A stretch of DNA of 64,000 nucleotides from Thermoactinomyces sp. DSM 45892 (GTDB lineage Bacteria > Bacillota > Bacilli > Thermoactinomycetales > Thermoactinomycetaceae). Shown here one piece after another: positions 1-8,551 of the stretch. Made by a program: the position numbers and the translations under genes. A model generated the notes under the pieces. It worked only from the letters and a program-made list of their open reading frames with translations, had not been told where the DNA came from and searched no databases. Each line of letters opens with the position of its first letter. The first letter of the stretch is position 1. The DNA lies in NCBI RefSeq assembly GCF_900107305.1, contig NZ_FNPL01000012.1, positions 58,532 to 122,531 on the forward strand, given 5' to 3'.

Positions 1-253
1 CAGATTAATACATATTGAAAGATCTCTGCTTATTTTCAGTTAGTATATGAAACATAATGAAAAAATGTGAGACTAGTAGATGGATGTACTCAATATGGAT
101 ACGGTATAGGCTTTTATACGAACATCTTTTTACGGATTTCATAGAATAGATTGATAATGAATGATGGAGCCAAGTGTGAGTTATACATGCAAAAATATCG
201 GAAGGTTGGGTATGAATGGGGGTTGAATAGTCCCTTTAGAAAGGTGGCTATCC

Positions 254-1432
254 ATGAAGAAGATTCTATTTTTTTCTCATATATGCCAAGAGAAAGCAAT
301 GTCAGGTGCAGAGAAAACGATGCTTCAATTGATACAAAAAATGAGTGAGAAGCACAATTGCCTATGTGTTCTTCCTCAAAGTGGAGAGCTTTCTAGACAA
401 ATAACGAAACTCCATATCCCTACCATATTTTGCAAGTACTCTGCTGTGTGGAGTGTAAAAGATGTACAAGGTGACTTCCAAATGGAACTTGATCATATTT
501 GTTCTCAAGGTGAAGATGAGGCGATTCGTCAGGTGATGAAACAGGTGCGCCCTGACTACGTAGTGGTGAATACCTCAGTAAATTTGCTTCCTGCGATTAT
601 TGCCAAAGAAGAGAACATCCCCATCATTTGGTTTTTACAAGAACATGTTCCCACCTATAAGGAACAATGGTTTTCACTTGTACAACGAATGAATCCGGTT
701 ATAATCGGTATTTCTGAAAGCGTGCTAGAGCCTTTTCGTTTGAGAGGGTATCCTGATCATAAAGTGCATTGCTTATATCCGTATTGGAACGAATCTGATC
801 ACCATGCCTTGCGATCTGAAAAAATGAATCGGCAACTAAGAAGAAGGTATCAGATCCCGCATTCAAGCATTGTGGTTGGGACGATTGCAATTAAGGTAAA
901 TGTTCAAAAAGGCATCTGGCATGTGGTTCAAGCTATGACTCCTTTAATGAAGCAAGATCACTCTATCCATCTCCTTCTTCGTGCTACAAGACCCATCAAC
1001 CATAAAAACGCCCATTTCCGTCAAATTCATGAACATATAGCAAAGGTTCGATTGCAAAATCGAGTCCATTGGATTCCATTTGTGAAAGATATTGCTCGAG
1101 TTTATTCTGCCCTTGATCTCGTTGTGGTTCCGAGTGTTTTGCCGGAGGGGTTTGGACTCACTGCTCTAGAGGGAATGGGGCACGGAAAACCTGTCATTGC
1201 TTACCCATCTGGAGGGCTGCAAGAAATTTTCTATTCCACTTTAAATGAGTCGTATCTAGCGAAACGCATCAATCCGAATGCATTGCGAAAAGTGATTTGT
1301 CCGCTACTACAATCAGATGAGCTACGAAAACAGGTGGGAGAAAGAAATAGGATACAAGCTATCCATCAATTTGGTCCAGATATGTATGATAAGCGGTATC
1401 AAATGTTGGAGGAGAAGTTGGAGTGGTATTGA
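254..1432 (+). CDS. GT4-family glycosyltransferase
   Basis: 392-residue GT-B fold glycosyltransferase that would transfer a sugar from a nucleotide-sugar donor in the cytoplasm; the acceptor cannot be read from sequence. The N-terminal Rossmann-like start (ILFFSHI, then SGAEKTM) is followed near residue 297 by the donor-domain signature PEGFGLTALEGMGHGKPVIA, containing the E-x7-E motif of GT4 enzymes. The ATG is preceded by AAAGGTGG at normal spacing. It stands alone, ending in a bidirectional terminator shared with the convergent gene at 1474-1890. Family assignment is firm; substrate unknown. Confidence 0.85.
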   Translation: MKKILFFSHICQEKAMSGAEKTMLQLIQKMSEKHNCLCVLPQSGELSRQITKLHIPTIFCKYSAVWSVKDVQGDFQMELDHICSQGEDEAIRQVMKQVRPDYVVVNTSVNLLPAIIAKEENIPIIWFLQEHVPTYKEQWFSLVQRMNPVIIGISESVLEPFRLRGYPDHKVHCLYPYWNESDHHALRSEKMNRQLRRRYQIPHSSIVVGTIAIKVNVQKGIWHVVQAMTPLMKQDHSIHLLLRATRPINHKNAHFRQIHEHIAKVRLQNRVHWIPFVKDIARVYSALDLVVVPSVLPEGFGLTALEGMGHGKPVIAYPSGGLQEIFYSTLNESYLAKRINPNALRKVICPLLQSDELRKQVGERNRIQAIHQFGPDMYDKRYQMLEEKLEWY

Positions 1433-1470
1433 AAGGAGTAACTGTAGTATATACAGTCACTCCTTTTTTA
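1432..1470. terminator. bidirectional rho-independent terminator
   Basis: Inverted repeat AAAGGAGTAACTGTA / TACAGTCACTCCTTT with a short loop, followed by a T-run on the plus strand and preceded by A residues that serve as a T-run on the minus strand. It separates the convergent glycosyltransferase and DUF1292-like genes. Confidence 0.8.
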
Positions 1471-1473
1471 GCT

Positions 1474-1890
1474 TTATTTACAATAATCAGGAAATTCTTG
1501 TGCGAACGTTTGTGTTACTTGGACATATTCATCATCTGAAATTTCGTTGATTTGTTGGTCATGAATATAGAAGAAATACAGGTCTTCAGAAGGATGATAT
1601 GGATTGTAGTACATACCGACTAACTGATCTTGGTAGAGGAAAGTAGCCCCTAGAAGGGTAGCTAAGGTTCCGGTTTCTGTATGTAATACTTGAAAAAAAA
1701 TAGGTAGTACTTCATCAAAGACATGCTCTTGGTAGGTTTCTCCTGGATCGAGAAGGGTTAGATCTTCTCCTTCTTCTTTTGTAACGAGATAGAGGTGCTT
1801 TCGATGGTCTTTTTCCCATAGCAGGAGTAAATGTTTTACATTTCGATGGATAAATAAATACTGTTCGCGAGTTTGAAAGTGTATATTCAA
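1474..1890 (-). CDS. DUF1292-like small acidic protein
   Basis: 138 residues, acidic, cytoplasmic, no signal or membrane segment. The spaced pattern of hydrophobic strands ending in a D-D-E-Y-V-Q-V-T-x-x-F stretch near the C-terminus resembles the DUF1292 (YrzB-like) family of Firmicutes, whose role is unknown. It appears as two related beta-rich halves (around residues 40-80 and 85-135). Monocistronic and convergent with the glycosyltransferase. Homology is judged by eye only, so the family label is tentative; that it is a real gene is likely from its length and the AGGAGGTTCCGC upstream of ATG. Confidence 0.6.
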   Translation of the reverse strand: MNIHFQTREQYLFIHRNVKHLLLLWEKDHRKHLYLVTKEEGEDLTLLDPGETYQEHVFDEVLPIFFQVLHTETGTLATLLGATFLYQDQLVGMYYNPYHPSEDLYFFYIHDQQINEISDDEYVQVTQTFAQEFPDYCK

Positions 1891-2016
1891 GCGGAACCTC
1901 CTATACTAAGATTATCGTGATGGGGAATATCAATCGATCCATTCCCCATTTTCGAGGGTAGCAAACCATGATATACTTATCAATGGTCTTGACGGAGCGA
2001 AAGGAGGTAGTGCGAT

Positions 2017-2163
2017 ATGGGTTCCCAAGTTCATCAAAGCCACTATCAAGATGAAAATAAAGATTATGATTTTGATGATTTTATGATAAGCGCCTCAGTT
2101 GTAGGTGGTTTATTTTTCGTCATTTTCATAGGTGCTACAGCGGTTCAATTGCTCTGGAGATAG
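2017..2163 (+). CDS. small single-pass membrane protein (48 aa)
   Basis: An ATG seven bases after AAAGGAGGTAG opens a 48-codon frame ending in TAG. The N-terminal half is polar and acidic (HYQDENKDYDFDDF) and the C-terminal half is one hydrophobic membrane helix (SVVGGLFFVIFIGATAVQLL). The excellent ribosome binding site and clear membrane topology argue for a real micro-gene. Function not recognised. It precedes sucC by about 180 bases, with a weak GC-rich inverted repeat (TCAGGG / CCCTGA) after it. Confidence 0.65.
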   Translation: MGSQVHQSHYQDENKDYDFDDFMISASVVGGLFFVIFIGATAVQLLWR

Positions 2164-2339
2164 GAAATAATGGTAGGCTCAGGGTGTCTGCTTGATGCCC
2201 TGATTCTCTTGGCAACGCTTTCGGCATGAGCTATACTGGCAAAAGAGCCAGTGATGTAAGTGATCGCGGTTCATTTGAGAAATACATAAATAAGTTATCT
2301 AAACAGTTTGGCTGTAATGATTAGACTGGGGGATCAGGT

Positions 2340-3506
2340 ATGAATGTACATGAGTACCAAGGTAAGCAATTACTTAAAAAATATGGAGCCATTGTCCCAA
2401 ATGGCCATGTTGCCTTTCATGCAGATGAAGCAGTAGAAGCTGCTGAAAAATTAGGTGGCCAGCTTTGGGTTGTGAAAGCACAAATCCATGCAGGTGGACG
2501 CGGGAAAGCGGGTGGCGTTAAGCTAGCTCGTAATCTTGATGAAGTTCGTTCTTATGCAAATGAACTACTCGGTAAAATTTTGGTTACTCATCAAACAGGA
2601 CCGGAAGGCAAAGAAGTAAAACGTCTCTTGATTGAGGAAGGTTGTCCGATCGAAAAAGAATATTACATCGGTGTGGTTATCGATCGCTCTAGTAATGCAG
2701 TTGTGATGATGGGTTCTGAAGAAGGCGGTACTGAGATTGAAGAGGTGGCTGAAAAAACACCAGAAAAGATCTTTAAAGAAGTAATCGATCCTGCCGTTGG
2801 GATGTTACCGTTCCAAGCTCGTCGCTTAGCATATAACATTAATATTCCGAAAGATAAAGTAAGTCAAGCAGCGAAATTTATGCTTGGCCTATATGAGGCC
2901 TTTGTATCAAATGATTGCTCTCTGGCCGAAATCAACCCTCTTGTAACGACTAGCGATGGAAGAGTAATGGCATTAGATGCAAAATTAAACTTTGATTCTA
3001 ACGCACTGTACCGTCATAAAGATATTCTAGAACTTCGTGATCTAAACGAAGAAGACCCAAAAGAGATCGAAGCATCTAAATTTGACTTGAGCTACATCGC
3101 ATTAGATGGAAATATCGGTTGTATGGTAAACGGCGCAGGTTTAGCAATGGCAACGATGGATATTATCAAACATTATAGTGGAGATCCAGCTAACTTCCTC
3201 GATGTAGGTGGCGGTGCTACAGCAGAAAAAGTTACGGAAGCTTTTAAGATTATTCTGTCGGATGAAAAAGTAAAGGGAATCTTTATTAATATCTTTGGTG
3301 GAATCATGAAGTGTGACATCATTGCTGAGGGTGTTGTAGAAGCGGTGAAACAAGTAAACTTGAGTGTTCCGCTTGTGGTTCGCTTGGAAGGTACTAACGT
3401 TGATCTTGGTAAGAAGATCTTGAACGATTCTGGCCTACCGATCGTAGCGGCTGACTCCATGGCAGACGGAGCTCAAAAAATCGTTCAACTCGTAGCTCAA
3501 GCCTAA
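2340..3506 (+). CDS. sucC: succinyl-CoA synthetase (ADP-forming) beta subunit
   Basis: 388 residues, the standard length. With SucD it interconverts succinyl-CoA, ADP and phosphate with succinate, CoA and ATP in the TCA cycle. It begins [16 protein letters not shown], followed by the ATP-grasp glycine-rich segment [12 protein letters not shown] near residue 50; the C-terminal CoA-ligase domain carries [15 protein letters not shown] near residue 318. ATG is preceded by GGGGGATCAG. It is 32 bases from sucD in one operon. The upstream segment TGGCAACGCTTTCG near 2211 is a two-mismatch resemblance to a CcpA cre site, which is only suggestive. Confidence 0.97.
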   Translation: MNVHEYQGKQLLKKYGAIVPNGHVAFHADEAVEAAEKLGGQLWVVKAQIHAGGRGKAGGVKLARNLDEVRSYANELLGKILVTHQTGPEGKEVKRLLIEEGCPIEKEYYIGVVIDRSSNAVVMMGSEEGGTEIEEVAEKTPEKIFKEVIDPAVGMLPFQARRLAYNINIPKDKVSQAAKFMLGLYEAFVSNDCSLAEINPLVTTSDGRVMALDAKLNFDSNALYRHKDILELRDLNEEDPKEIEASKFDLSYIALDGNIGCMVNGAGLAMATMDIIKHYSGDPANFLDVGGGATAEKVTEAFKIILSDEKVKGIFINIFGGIMKCDIIAEGVVEAVKQVNLSVPLVVRLEGTNVDLGKKILNDSGLPIVAADSMADGAQKIVQLVAQA

Positions 3507-3538
3507 TAGATAAGTAGCAGAGGAAAGGTGGATTTCCG

Positions 3539-4444
3539 TTGAGTATTTTTGTAAATAAAGATACAAAGGTCATTACCCAAGGAATTACAGGAGCAACTGG
3601 CTTATTCCATACCAAACAAGCGATGGAGTATGGAACGAACATCGTAGGTGGCGTAACTCCTGGTAAAGGTGGAACAGAGGTAGAAGGCATCCCTGTATTT
3701 AATACGGTACAGGAAGCGGTGGAAGCAACAGGTGCTACTGCATCAGCGATTTATGTAGCAGCTCCATTTGCCGCAGATGCGATTATGGAAGCGGTAGATG
3801 CAGGTCTTGACTTGGTAGTATGTATTACAGAAGGAATCCCAGTGCTCGATATGGTAAAAGTTCGCCGTTACATGGAAGGGAAGAAGACTCGTCTAGTCGG
3901 TCCAAACTGCCCAGGTGTTATCACGCCAGATGAGTGTAAAATCGGTATTATGCCTGGGTACATTCATCTGAAAGGGAATGTAGGAATCGTATCCCGCTCG
4001 GGTACCTTAACTTATGAAGCGGTTCATCAATTGACCACTCGTAATATTGGACAATCTACAGCTGTTGGAATCGGTGGGGACCCGATCAATGGAACGGATT
4101 TCATCGATGTGTTGAAGGAGTTTAATGCGGACCCAGAGACCGAAGCGGTGATTATGATTGGTGAAATCGGTGGAACTGCTGAGGAAGAGGCTGCTGAGTG
4201 GATTAAGGCGAATATGACGAAACCAGTAGTTGGATTTATTGGTGGACAAACTGCACCAGAAGGAAAGCGCATGGGTCATGCGGGCGCGATTATCTCAGGT
4301 GGAAAAGGAACAGCTGCTGAAAAAATCGCTACTTTAGAAGCTTGTGGTGTGGGGGTTGCTCCTACTCCAGCCGTAATCGGGGAAACATTGGTTAAGGTTC
4401 TCGAAGAAAAAGGCATTTTAGATAACTTCATCGTAAAGAAATAA
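3539..4444 (+). CDS. sucD: succinyl-CoA synthetase alpha subunit
   Basis: 301 residues, start TTG or the downstream in-frame codons after [27 protein letters not shown] is the typical N-terminus. The CoA-binding Rossmann segment is [16 protein letters not shown], and the phosphohistidine loop [13 protein letters not shown] lies near residue 245. It forms the heterodimer with SucC, to which it is coupled in an operon. The operon ends in a strong terminator directly downstream. Confidence 0.97.
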   Translation: MSIFVNKDTKVITQGITGATGLFHTKQAMEYGTNIVGGVTPGKGGTEVEGIPVFNTVQEAVEATGATASAIYVAAPFAADAIMEAVDAGLDLVVCITEGIPVLDMVKVRRYMEGKKTRLVGPNCPGVITPDECKIGIMPGYIHLKGNVGIVSRSGTLTYEAVHQLTTRNIGQSTAVGIGGDPINGTDFIDVLKEFNADPETEAVIMIGEIGGTAEEEAAEWIKANMTKPVVGFIGGQTAPEGKRMGHAGAIISGGKGTAAEKIATLEACGVGVAPTPAVIGETLVKVLEEKGILDNFIVKK

Positions 4445-4457
4445 CATCTGCTTTTTT

Positions 4458-4495
4458 AAGAAGACCTGCTAAGCAAGCTGGGTCTTCTTTTTTTG
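4458..4495 (+). terminator. sucCD terminator
   Basis: AAGAAGACC / GGGTCTTCTT stem with a 12-base loop followed by seven T residues, immediately after the sucD stop codon. Confidence 0.85.
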
Positions 4496-4524
4496 TTAGA
4501 AATGGATGAAGGGAATGTGTAAAG

Positions 4525-5412
4525 ATGAGGGAAGTTAGTGGATTGGTGGGTATACACCGAATCTCGGGAGCAGGTTGGCATCTGATTGATAAACTCGTTC
4601 GCGCGGGCTGGACGCCCGATCAAGATGTCATACCCTACTTGGATATGATAAAAGATCAGCGGGTGCCAGCTGATATATATAGGAGCATTAAGCAAACGTG
4701 GAATCAAGAGTGGAATAGGCGAGTGATGGCAGAGCTGCAGATGAAACGAATTGAGATTATGACTGTATATGATGCTGACTATCCCGAACTCTTACGCGAA
4801 ATTCCGCAACCTCCTTGGGTTTTGTATCTACGAGGCGATCGCCAGTTGCTAAATGAGGCTTGTTTTGCGATGGTAGGGACACGGAAGCCGACCCCTTATG
4901 GACGAAAAATCACAAAGCAATTGGCTGAGCAGTTTGTACAAGCCGGCTTAACGGTAGTAAGTGGGATGGCCACAGGGATTGATGGGGATGCTCATCATGC
5001 GGTCCTAGAGTCTGGAGGAAAGACGATTGCAGTACTAGGAACAGGAATTGATGTGGTATATCCCAAAAATCATGTTCGCCTATATGAAAAGTTAGTCCAG
5101 AGAGGCTTAGTCATATCAGAATCACCACCAGGTACAAGAGGAAATCCCGGGCTATTTCCGCAACGGAATCGGATTATTAGTGGATTAAGTTTGGGAACGA
5201 TTGTGGTGGAAGCCGCAGAACGTAGTGGATCTTTGATCACAGCAGAATGTAGTATGGAGCAAGGCAGAGAGGTGTTTGCGGTTCCAGGGCCAGCTACAAG
5301 TGAGCAGGTTCCTAATAGGTACAAGTTAATCTCACCGATGTTTATGGCCATGTCAAGTGGAGCCATGTCAGGTAGACCCGACACCGTTCTACTTGACACT
5401 AACAATACCTAA
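4525..5412 (+). pseudogene. dprA: DprA (DNA processing protein A), 3' end replaced at the prophage junction
   Basis: DprA loads RecA on incoming single strands during natural transformation. Residues about 1-255 are a good DprA: helix-hairpin-helix-like N-terminus, then the Rossmann core with VGTRKPTPYGRKI, SGMATGIDGDAHHAVL, GTGIDVVYP, FPQRNRIISGLS and GSLITAECSMEQGREVFAVPG. After GPATSEQ the sequence departs from the usual S-x-G-x-N-x-LI-x-x-G continuation and runs through about 35 unrelated residues to a stop. The C-terminal winged-helix part is absent and topA does not follow. I infer that prophage integration cut the gene here; the remainder should lie at the right attachment site outside the window. 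Confidence 0.85.
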
Positions 5413-5414
5413 TA

Positions 5415-5474
5415 TATAACGAGAACTAAGTATAACGAGAAAAGTAATTACGAGATAAAAACCATCTCGTTATA
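5415..5474. repeat. TATAACGAGA repeats near the left prophage end
   Basis: TATAACGAGA occurs at 5415-5424 and 5431-5440, a related TTACGAGAT at 5448-5456, and the inverted copy TCTCGTTATA at 5465-5474. Short direct and inverted repeats at the edge of an integrated element are the layout expected of arm-type integrase sites. The last two copies can also pair as a hairpin. Function is inferred from position only. Confidence 0.4.
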
Positions 5475-5624
5475 TTCTAGAAAAAAGTTTACATAGCGCA
5501 TACACATTTACGTGCAGCAGTAGTTGATAGATATGAGTAGATGAAATGAGTTCAATAAGTATGGCATTCACAGAGCCGTAATCTTATTGGGCTCTTTTTT
5601 TGTTTCAAAGAAGAAGGTGATCAA
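5475..5624. other. intergenic stretch between dprA remnant and methyltransferase
   Basis: About 150 bases without a convincing gene. It contains a reverse-strand TGCGCTATGTAAAC (5493-5506 region) that resembles the 3' half of the phage GTCC-N16-TGCGCTTA element but lacks the GTCC half, and the terminator at 5572-5602. Confidence 0.4.
5572..5602 (+). terminator. terminator before the methyltransferase
   Basis: AGAGCC / GGGCTCT stem with an 11-base loop followed by seven T residues. It would insulate the prophage accessory gene from read-through out of sucCD-dprA. Confidence 0.7.
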
Positions 5625-5900
5625 ATAGTACATAATCACTACGGTCACAAGATCCGAAAAGATGAACGACCATTTGCAAATAAAATCCCACCAGGTGGCA
5701 ACTGGACGAACCTATCACACGAAGACCAGACCGTCTATTGGAACGGTAAAATCCCATCAGGTGGCAACACCAACGGTCTACGTCGTCGAGACTGGGACGA
5801 GCCTTCTAGCACCATCACAACAGCACCACTTCAAAAGCTATCATGCCAACTACACCCTAATCACGGATATAACGACAACAATATAGAAGAGAGGGAATGT
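5625..5900 (+). CDS. in-frame upstream module of the C5-methyltransferase (possible ATA start)
   Basis: The frame of the 5901 methyltransferase stays open upstream to about 5558 but has no ATG, GTG or TTG. ATA at 5625 sits seven bases behind AAGAAGGTGATC, which matches the anti-Shine-Dalgarno sequence at 11 of 12 positions. The 92 encoded residues look like the region between target-recognition domain and motif IX of C5-MTases (IPPGGNWTNL, then WNGKIPSGGNTNGLRRRDW, then DEPSSTITTAP and a following HP). It could be an N-terminal extension made by ATA initiation, or the remnant of a second methyltransferase. Other prophage genes here also seem to start at ATA/ATC/ATT, which favours the first reading. 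Confidence 0.5.
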
Positions 5901-7415
5901 ATGAATTATAACGTAACTCCTACGCTACCCCAGAACGACTATACAGTAGCCGAGCTTTTCGCTGGAGGTGGCCTTATGGCAATCGGACTAAAAGAGTCCG
6001 GCTTTTCTATTTTATGGGCTAACGATTTCGATAAGCGAGCTAGTCAATCCTATGCCCATAACCTCGGAGAACATATCATATGCGAAGACATCACAAAAAT
6101 CGGTCCCGACGACATTCCCGACACAGACATCATTGCAGGAGGGCCACCATGTCAAGATTTCTCAATGGCAGGGAAGGGGCTAGGAGAAGACGGAGATCGT
6201 GGAAAGCTCGTCTACACGTATCTAGACATAATCCAACGTAAGCAACCGAAAGCCTTTATTTTTGAAAATGTGAAGGGTCTTATCTCGAAGAAACACATCC
6301 GAACCTTTGATGCCCTCATGGAGAAATTCGACGATATCGGATACAATGTCTCATGGGAGCTAATCAATAGTTGGGATTATGGTGTAGCTCAGAAGCGAGA
6401 ACGTGTATTTATCGTAGGAATTCGAAAGGATCTCGGGTTCACCTTTAAGTTTCCCGAACCTGATCCGAAGGATTACCGCACTCAAGTATTAAGAGATGTA
6501 ATAGGAGATCTCCCTGATCCAAATAACCATCCTAAGCCACTAACTGACGGTGTGTATCAACATGCAAAACAGTACGGTATAGGATACAATACTTCTATTG
6601 ATTCCCCCTCGAAAACGGTTCGTACAAAGGGAGAGGATGTCCTTGATGTAGCGAACCATTCCCCCGAAGAAAAGGTTCCTAAGTATGTACAAAATATTAT
6701 TGATGGGAAGTCAAAGTCTAACTTTGGGAAGATGCCTGTCAATGATGGAAGTACACCAGTAAGTACGGTTTTATCCTCCTATTACGAGAAGAAACCAAAT
6801 GAAGTATACTCACCCCCTAATCACAACTCCTTAAATCCTGCCAACGTAAAAAAGGCCCAACATAAAGCATCGATGGACAAGCCTAGCCCCTCTATTACAA
6901 CTCAATTCAATTGTCAAACTGTTGATATACAGAACCACGATCAATACGATGGTCGTAACTACTCCCCTTCATACAAGAATAATAACCTCAAGATGGAGTG
7001 GGGAACTCCTTCGAATACCATCTCTGCACAGGGTCCTAAATTCGTTCATCCTGACGAACCCTCCGATCCTCCATCCAACCATAATGAAAAATCCTATTAC
7101 TTCCCTAAGCGAGAATCATACAAGTTTAACTCAGCTAATAGACAAGCACCTATGGATGATCCAAGTGTTACGATCACAGCGCATCAGAACGTAGGTCAAC
7201 CGATACATCCTACACAGTCCCCACGACGTTTTACAGTCAGAGAGTGTCTTAGAATTCAATCGGTTCCTGATTGGTATGTAATACCCGAAGAGTTGAGTTT
7301 ATCGGCTCAATATAAGATCGTAGGAAACGGTGTAGCATCAAAGGTAGCATGGTATCTAGGACGAGCTTTAGCGGAGCAGTTAGGGGCTCTAGAAGAAGTG
7401 AAAAAGGTAGCATAG
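5901..7415 (+). CDS. DNA (cytosine-5) methyltransferase with repeated PS-x-T modules
   Basis: 504 residues from the ATG behind GAGGG. It carries motif I FAGGGLMAIGL, motif IV GGPPCQDFSMAGKG with the catalytic Cys, motif VI ENVKGL, motif VIII QKRERVFIVG, and motifs IX/X RRFTVRECLRIQSVPDWY and QYKIVGNGVAS. Between VIII and IX the variable region holds five spaced copies of a P-(S/V)-x-(T/S)-(I/V) motif (DSPSKTVRT, STPVSTVLS, DKPSPSITT, GTPSNTISA, DDPSVTITA), where one copy is usual. It likely modifies phage DNA against host restriction. The repeats recall multispecific Bacillus phage methyltransferases, but specificity cannot be read. No cognate endonuclease is adjacent. Confidence 0.92.
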   Translation: MNYNVTPTLPQNDYTVAELFAGGGLMAIGLKESGFSILWANDFDKRASQSYAHNLGEHIICEDITKIGPDDIPDTDIIAGGPPCQDFSMAGKGLGEDGDRGKLVYTYLDIIQRKQPKAFIFENVKGLISKKHIRTFDALMEKFDDIGYNVSWELINSWDYGVAQKRERVFIVGIRKDLGFTFKFPEPDPKDYRTQVLRDVIGDLPDPNNHPKPLTDGVYQHAKQYGIGYNTSIDSPSKTVRTKGEDVLDVANHSPEEKVPKYVQNIIDGKSKSNFGKMPVNDGSTPVSTVLSSYYEKKPNEVYSPPNHNSLNPANVKKAQHKASMDKPSPSITTQFNCQTVDIQNHDQYDGRNYSPSYKNNNLKMEWGTPSNTISAQGPKFVHPDEPSDPPSNHNEKSYYFPKRESYKFNSANRQAPMDDPSVTITAHQNVGQPIHPTQSPRRFTVRECLRIQSVPDWYVIPEELSLSAQYKIVGNGVASKVAWYLGRALAEQLGALEEVKKVA

Positions 7416-7455
7416 ATTTGGATTATATATGTGGTTTTATCTGTTTTATATGGGG

Positions 7456-7660
7456 TATAATGTAAGTCTATAGTTCCCTTTATGGGACGGGGCGTCGAGA
7501 CAGCCAATGGACCGAATAGCTTACGTGGTTGTGAGTAGTGTCGGAGAAGGTGGTACGTCCTCTGTACGAGGGAGGGAAGCAAACCACGTCGAATCCCTCG
7601 AAACCATGTCTCAAAGAGAATAGGGATGTTGAAAGATACTTCAACATCCCTATTTTTATT
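7456..7660 (+). ncRNA. candidate structured RNA with interleaved helices
   Basis: A TATAAT box at 7456-7461 precedes a segment that ends in a near-perfect terminator (7622-7659). Within it GAGACA (7497-7502) pairs with TGTCTC (7607-7612) as a closing helix. Inside, ACGTGGTT (7523-7530) pairs with AACCACGT (7582-7589), and CGAGGGA (7567-7573) pairs with TCCCTCG (7594-7600). The last two helices interleave, giving a pseudoknot. There is no good coding frame with a ribosome binding site. I do not recognise an Rfam family. It could be a regulatory RNA, a guide-RNA scaffold left by a transposon, or a leader for an absent gene. Confidence 0.55.
7622..7659 (+). terminator. strong terminator of the candidate RNA
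   Basis: AGGGATGTTGAA and TTCAACATCCCT form a perfect 12-bp stem with a six-base loop followed by ATTTTTATTT. Confidence 0.85.
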
Positions 7661-7731
7661 TCTATAAACTACTTGAGGTGGGAAAGGTACTCCATGCGCT
7701 ACCATTTCGGTAGTTACCAGAGTTCCCGGAA

Positions 7732-7748
7732 CGGCCGCCCGGGCAGGT
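7732..7748. other. GC-rich adaptor-like 17-mer
   Basis: CGGCCGCCCGGGCAGGT is a sharp GC island in AT-rich DNA. From memory it equals the 3' 17 bases of a commercial subtractive-hybridisation adaptor (NotI-SmaI cluster). The match may be coincidence or a sequence artefact. Confidence 0.3.
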
Positions 7749-7789
7749 AGTTATTTATTAGCATAATCAGATACCGGAATATAATTGTA

Positions 7790-8551
7790 TTAATCAATAT
7801 CCTTGGTCTTATTTCTTTTGATTGTTATAAATGCATAAAGACATATACCGGACGTTGAAAGTATAAGCGATAACATCTCCTTTGTACTTACAGTCAGATT
7901 GGTTTGCTTCAAGAGAACACCAGGTACAAATAAAATAGCAGGAAGTATAATGGCATCCCATGTTCTACTCCAAATAGCTACTCCAACAAATACGAGGGCG
8001 GATAAAACGATGGATACGACGTTCCCAGTATCTCCAAGGTGAATAACAGTTGTGCTGTAGGGCTTACCTAGAAATATCAATGCGACAAATAAAGCAGTAG
8101 GAATGACAAAGGCAACTCCTACAAATAAGATTCGCTCTTTCCAACTAGAGACTTTGTGGCTTGATATATACTTAAATAACATAGAAATCGAAAATAGGGA
8201 AAGTAGAAGTAGAAACGGGTAGCCAATACATTCTATAAGCGAATATTTTACATTCCCCTCAATTGCATCACCCATTACCGTATAAGCCAGCGCACCAATG
8301 AAGATCATCGGAAGATATTTTAGCCAGCCTTTCAGGTCAAACGGCATCTCATTTGCCAATTGTTCCATATAATCTCTCGGTGTCATCCCGATAATATCGT
8401 CTACTCCCTTCCCATTTTTTTCTGCCTCATGTAAATGATCCCTTAACTCTTCAACAATTTCCTTAATCTCTTGTTCCTTTTTTCCACTTGAATACAAATA
8501 AACTTTTAAATTGTCTAAAAAACTCTGGCTCTCTTTGGATACCATCATCAA
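7790..8551 (-). CDS. HAAS-domain membrane protein (PadR partner)
   Basis: 253 residues. The N-terminal 75 residues form the cytoplasmic HAAS-type helical domain (SFLDNLKVYL, EIVEELRDHLHEAE and MTPRDYMEQLANEMP patterns), followed by about six to seven hydrophobic membrane segments. In Firmicutes such proteins are co-encoded with PadR regulators and are thought to sense or transmit membrane signals. Its start overlaps the end of the upstream padR-like gene, so the two are translationally coupled. Sitting between methyltransferase and integrase, the pair is probably a moron or captured host operon. The exact ligand is unknown. Confidence 0.75.
   Translation of the reverse strand: MMMVSKESQSFLDNLKVYLYSSGKKEQEIKEIVEELRDHLHEAEKNGKGVDDIIGMTPRDYMEQLANEMPFDLKGWLKYLPMIFIGALAYTVMGDAIEGNVKYSLIECIGYPFLLLLSLFSISMLFKYISSHKVSSWKERILFVGVAFVIPTALFVALIFLGKPYSTTVIHLGDTGNVVSIVLSALVFVGVAIWSRTWDAIILPAILFVPGVLLKQTNLTVSTKEMLSLILSTSGICLYAFITIKRNKTKDID

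Noticed and set aside
2200..2230. CcpA cre site upstream of sucC
   Set aside because: Two mismatches to the consensus at important positions; kept only as a remark in the sucC entry.
5490..5510. Reverse-strand TGCGCTATGTAAAC as an eleventh phage element
   Set aside because: No GTCC half 20 bases upstream; only the 3' half matches.
5662..5886. ATG-started 74-residue frame with repeated KSHQVAT
   Set aside because: The repeat is a frame shadow of the IPPGGN / IPSGGN repeat in the methyltransferase frame; it lacks a ribosome binding site.
7567..7606. tRNA-like T-arm (GTCGAATCCC) in the candidate RNA
   Set aside because: No acceptor, D or anticodon arms can be drawn; the segment pairs in other helices instead.
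7538..7750. Frames of 70 and 132 residues across the candidate RNA
   Set aside because: They cross a strong terminator and perfect RNA helices, have no ribosome binding site and no protein-like pattern.
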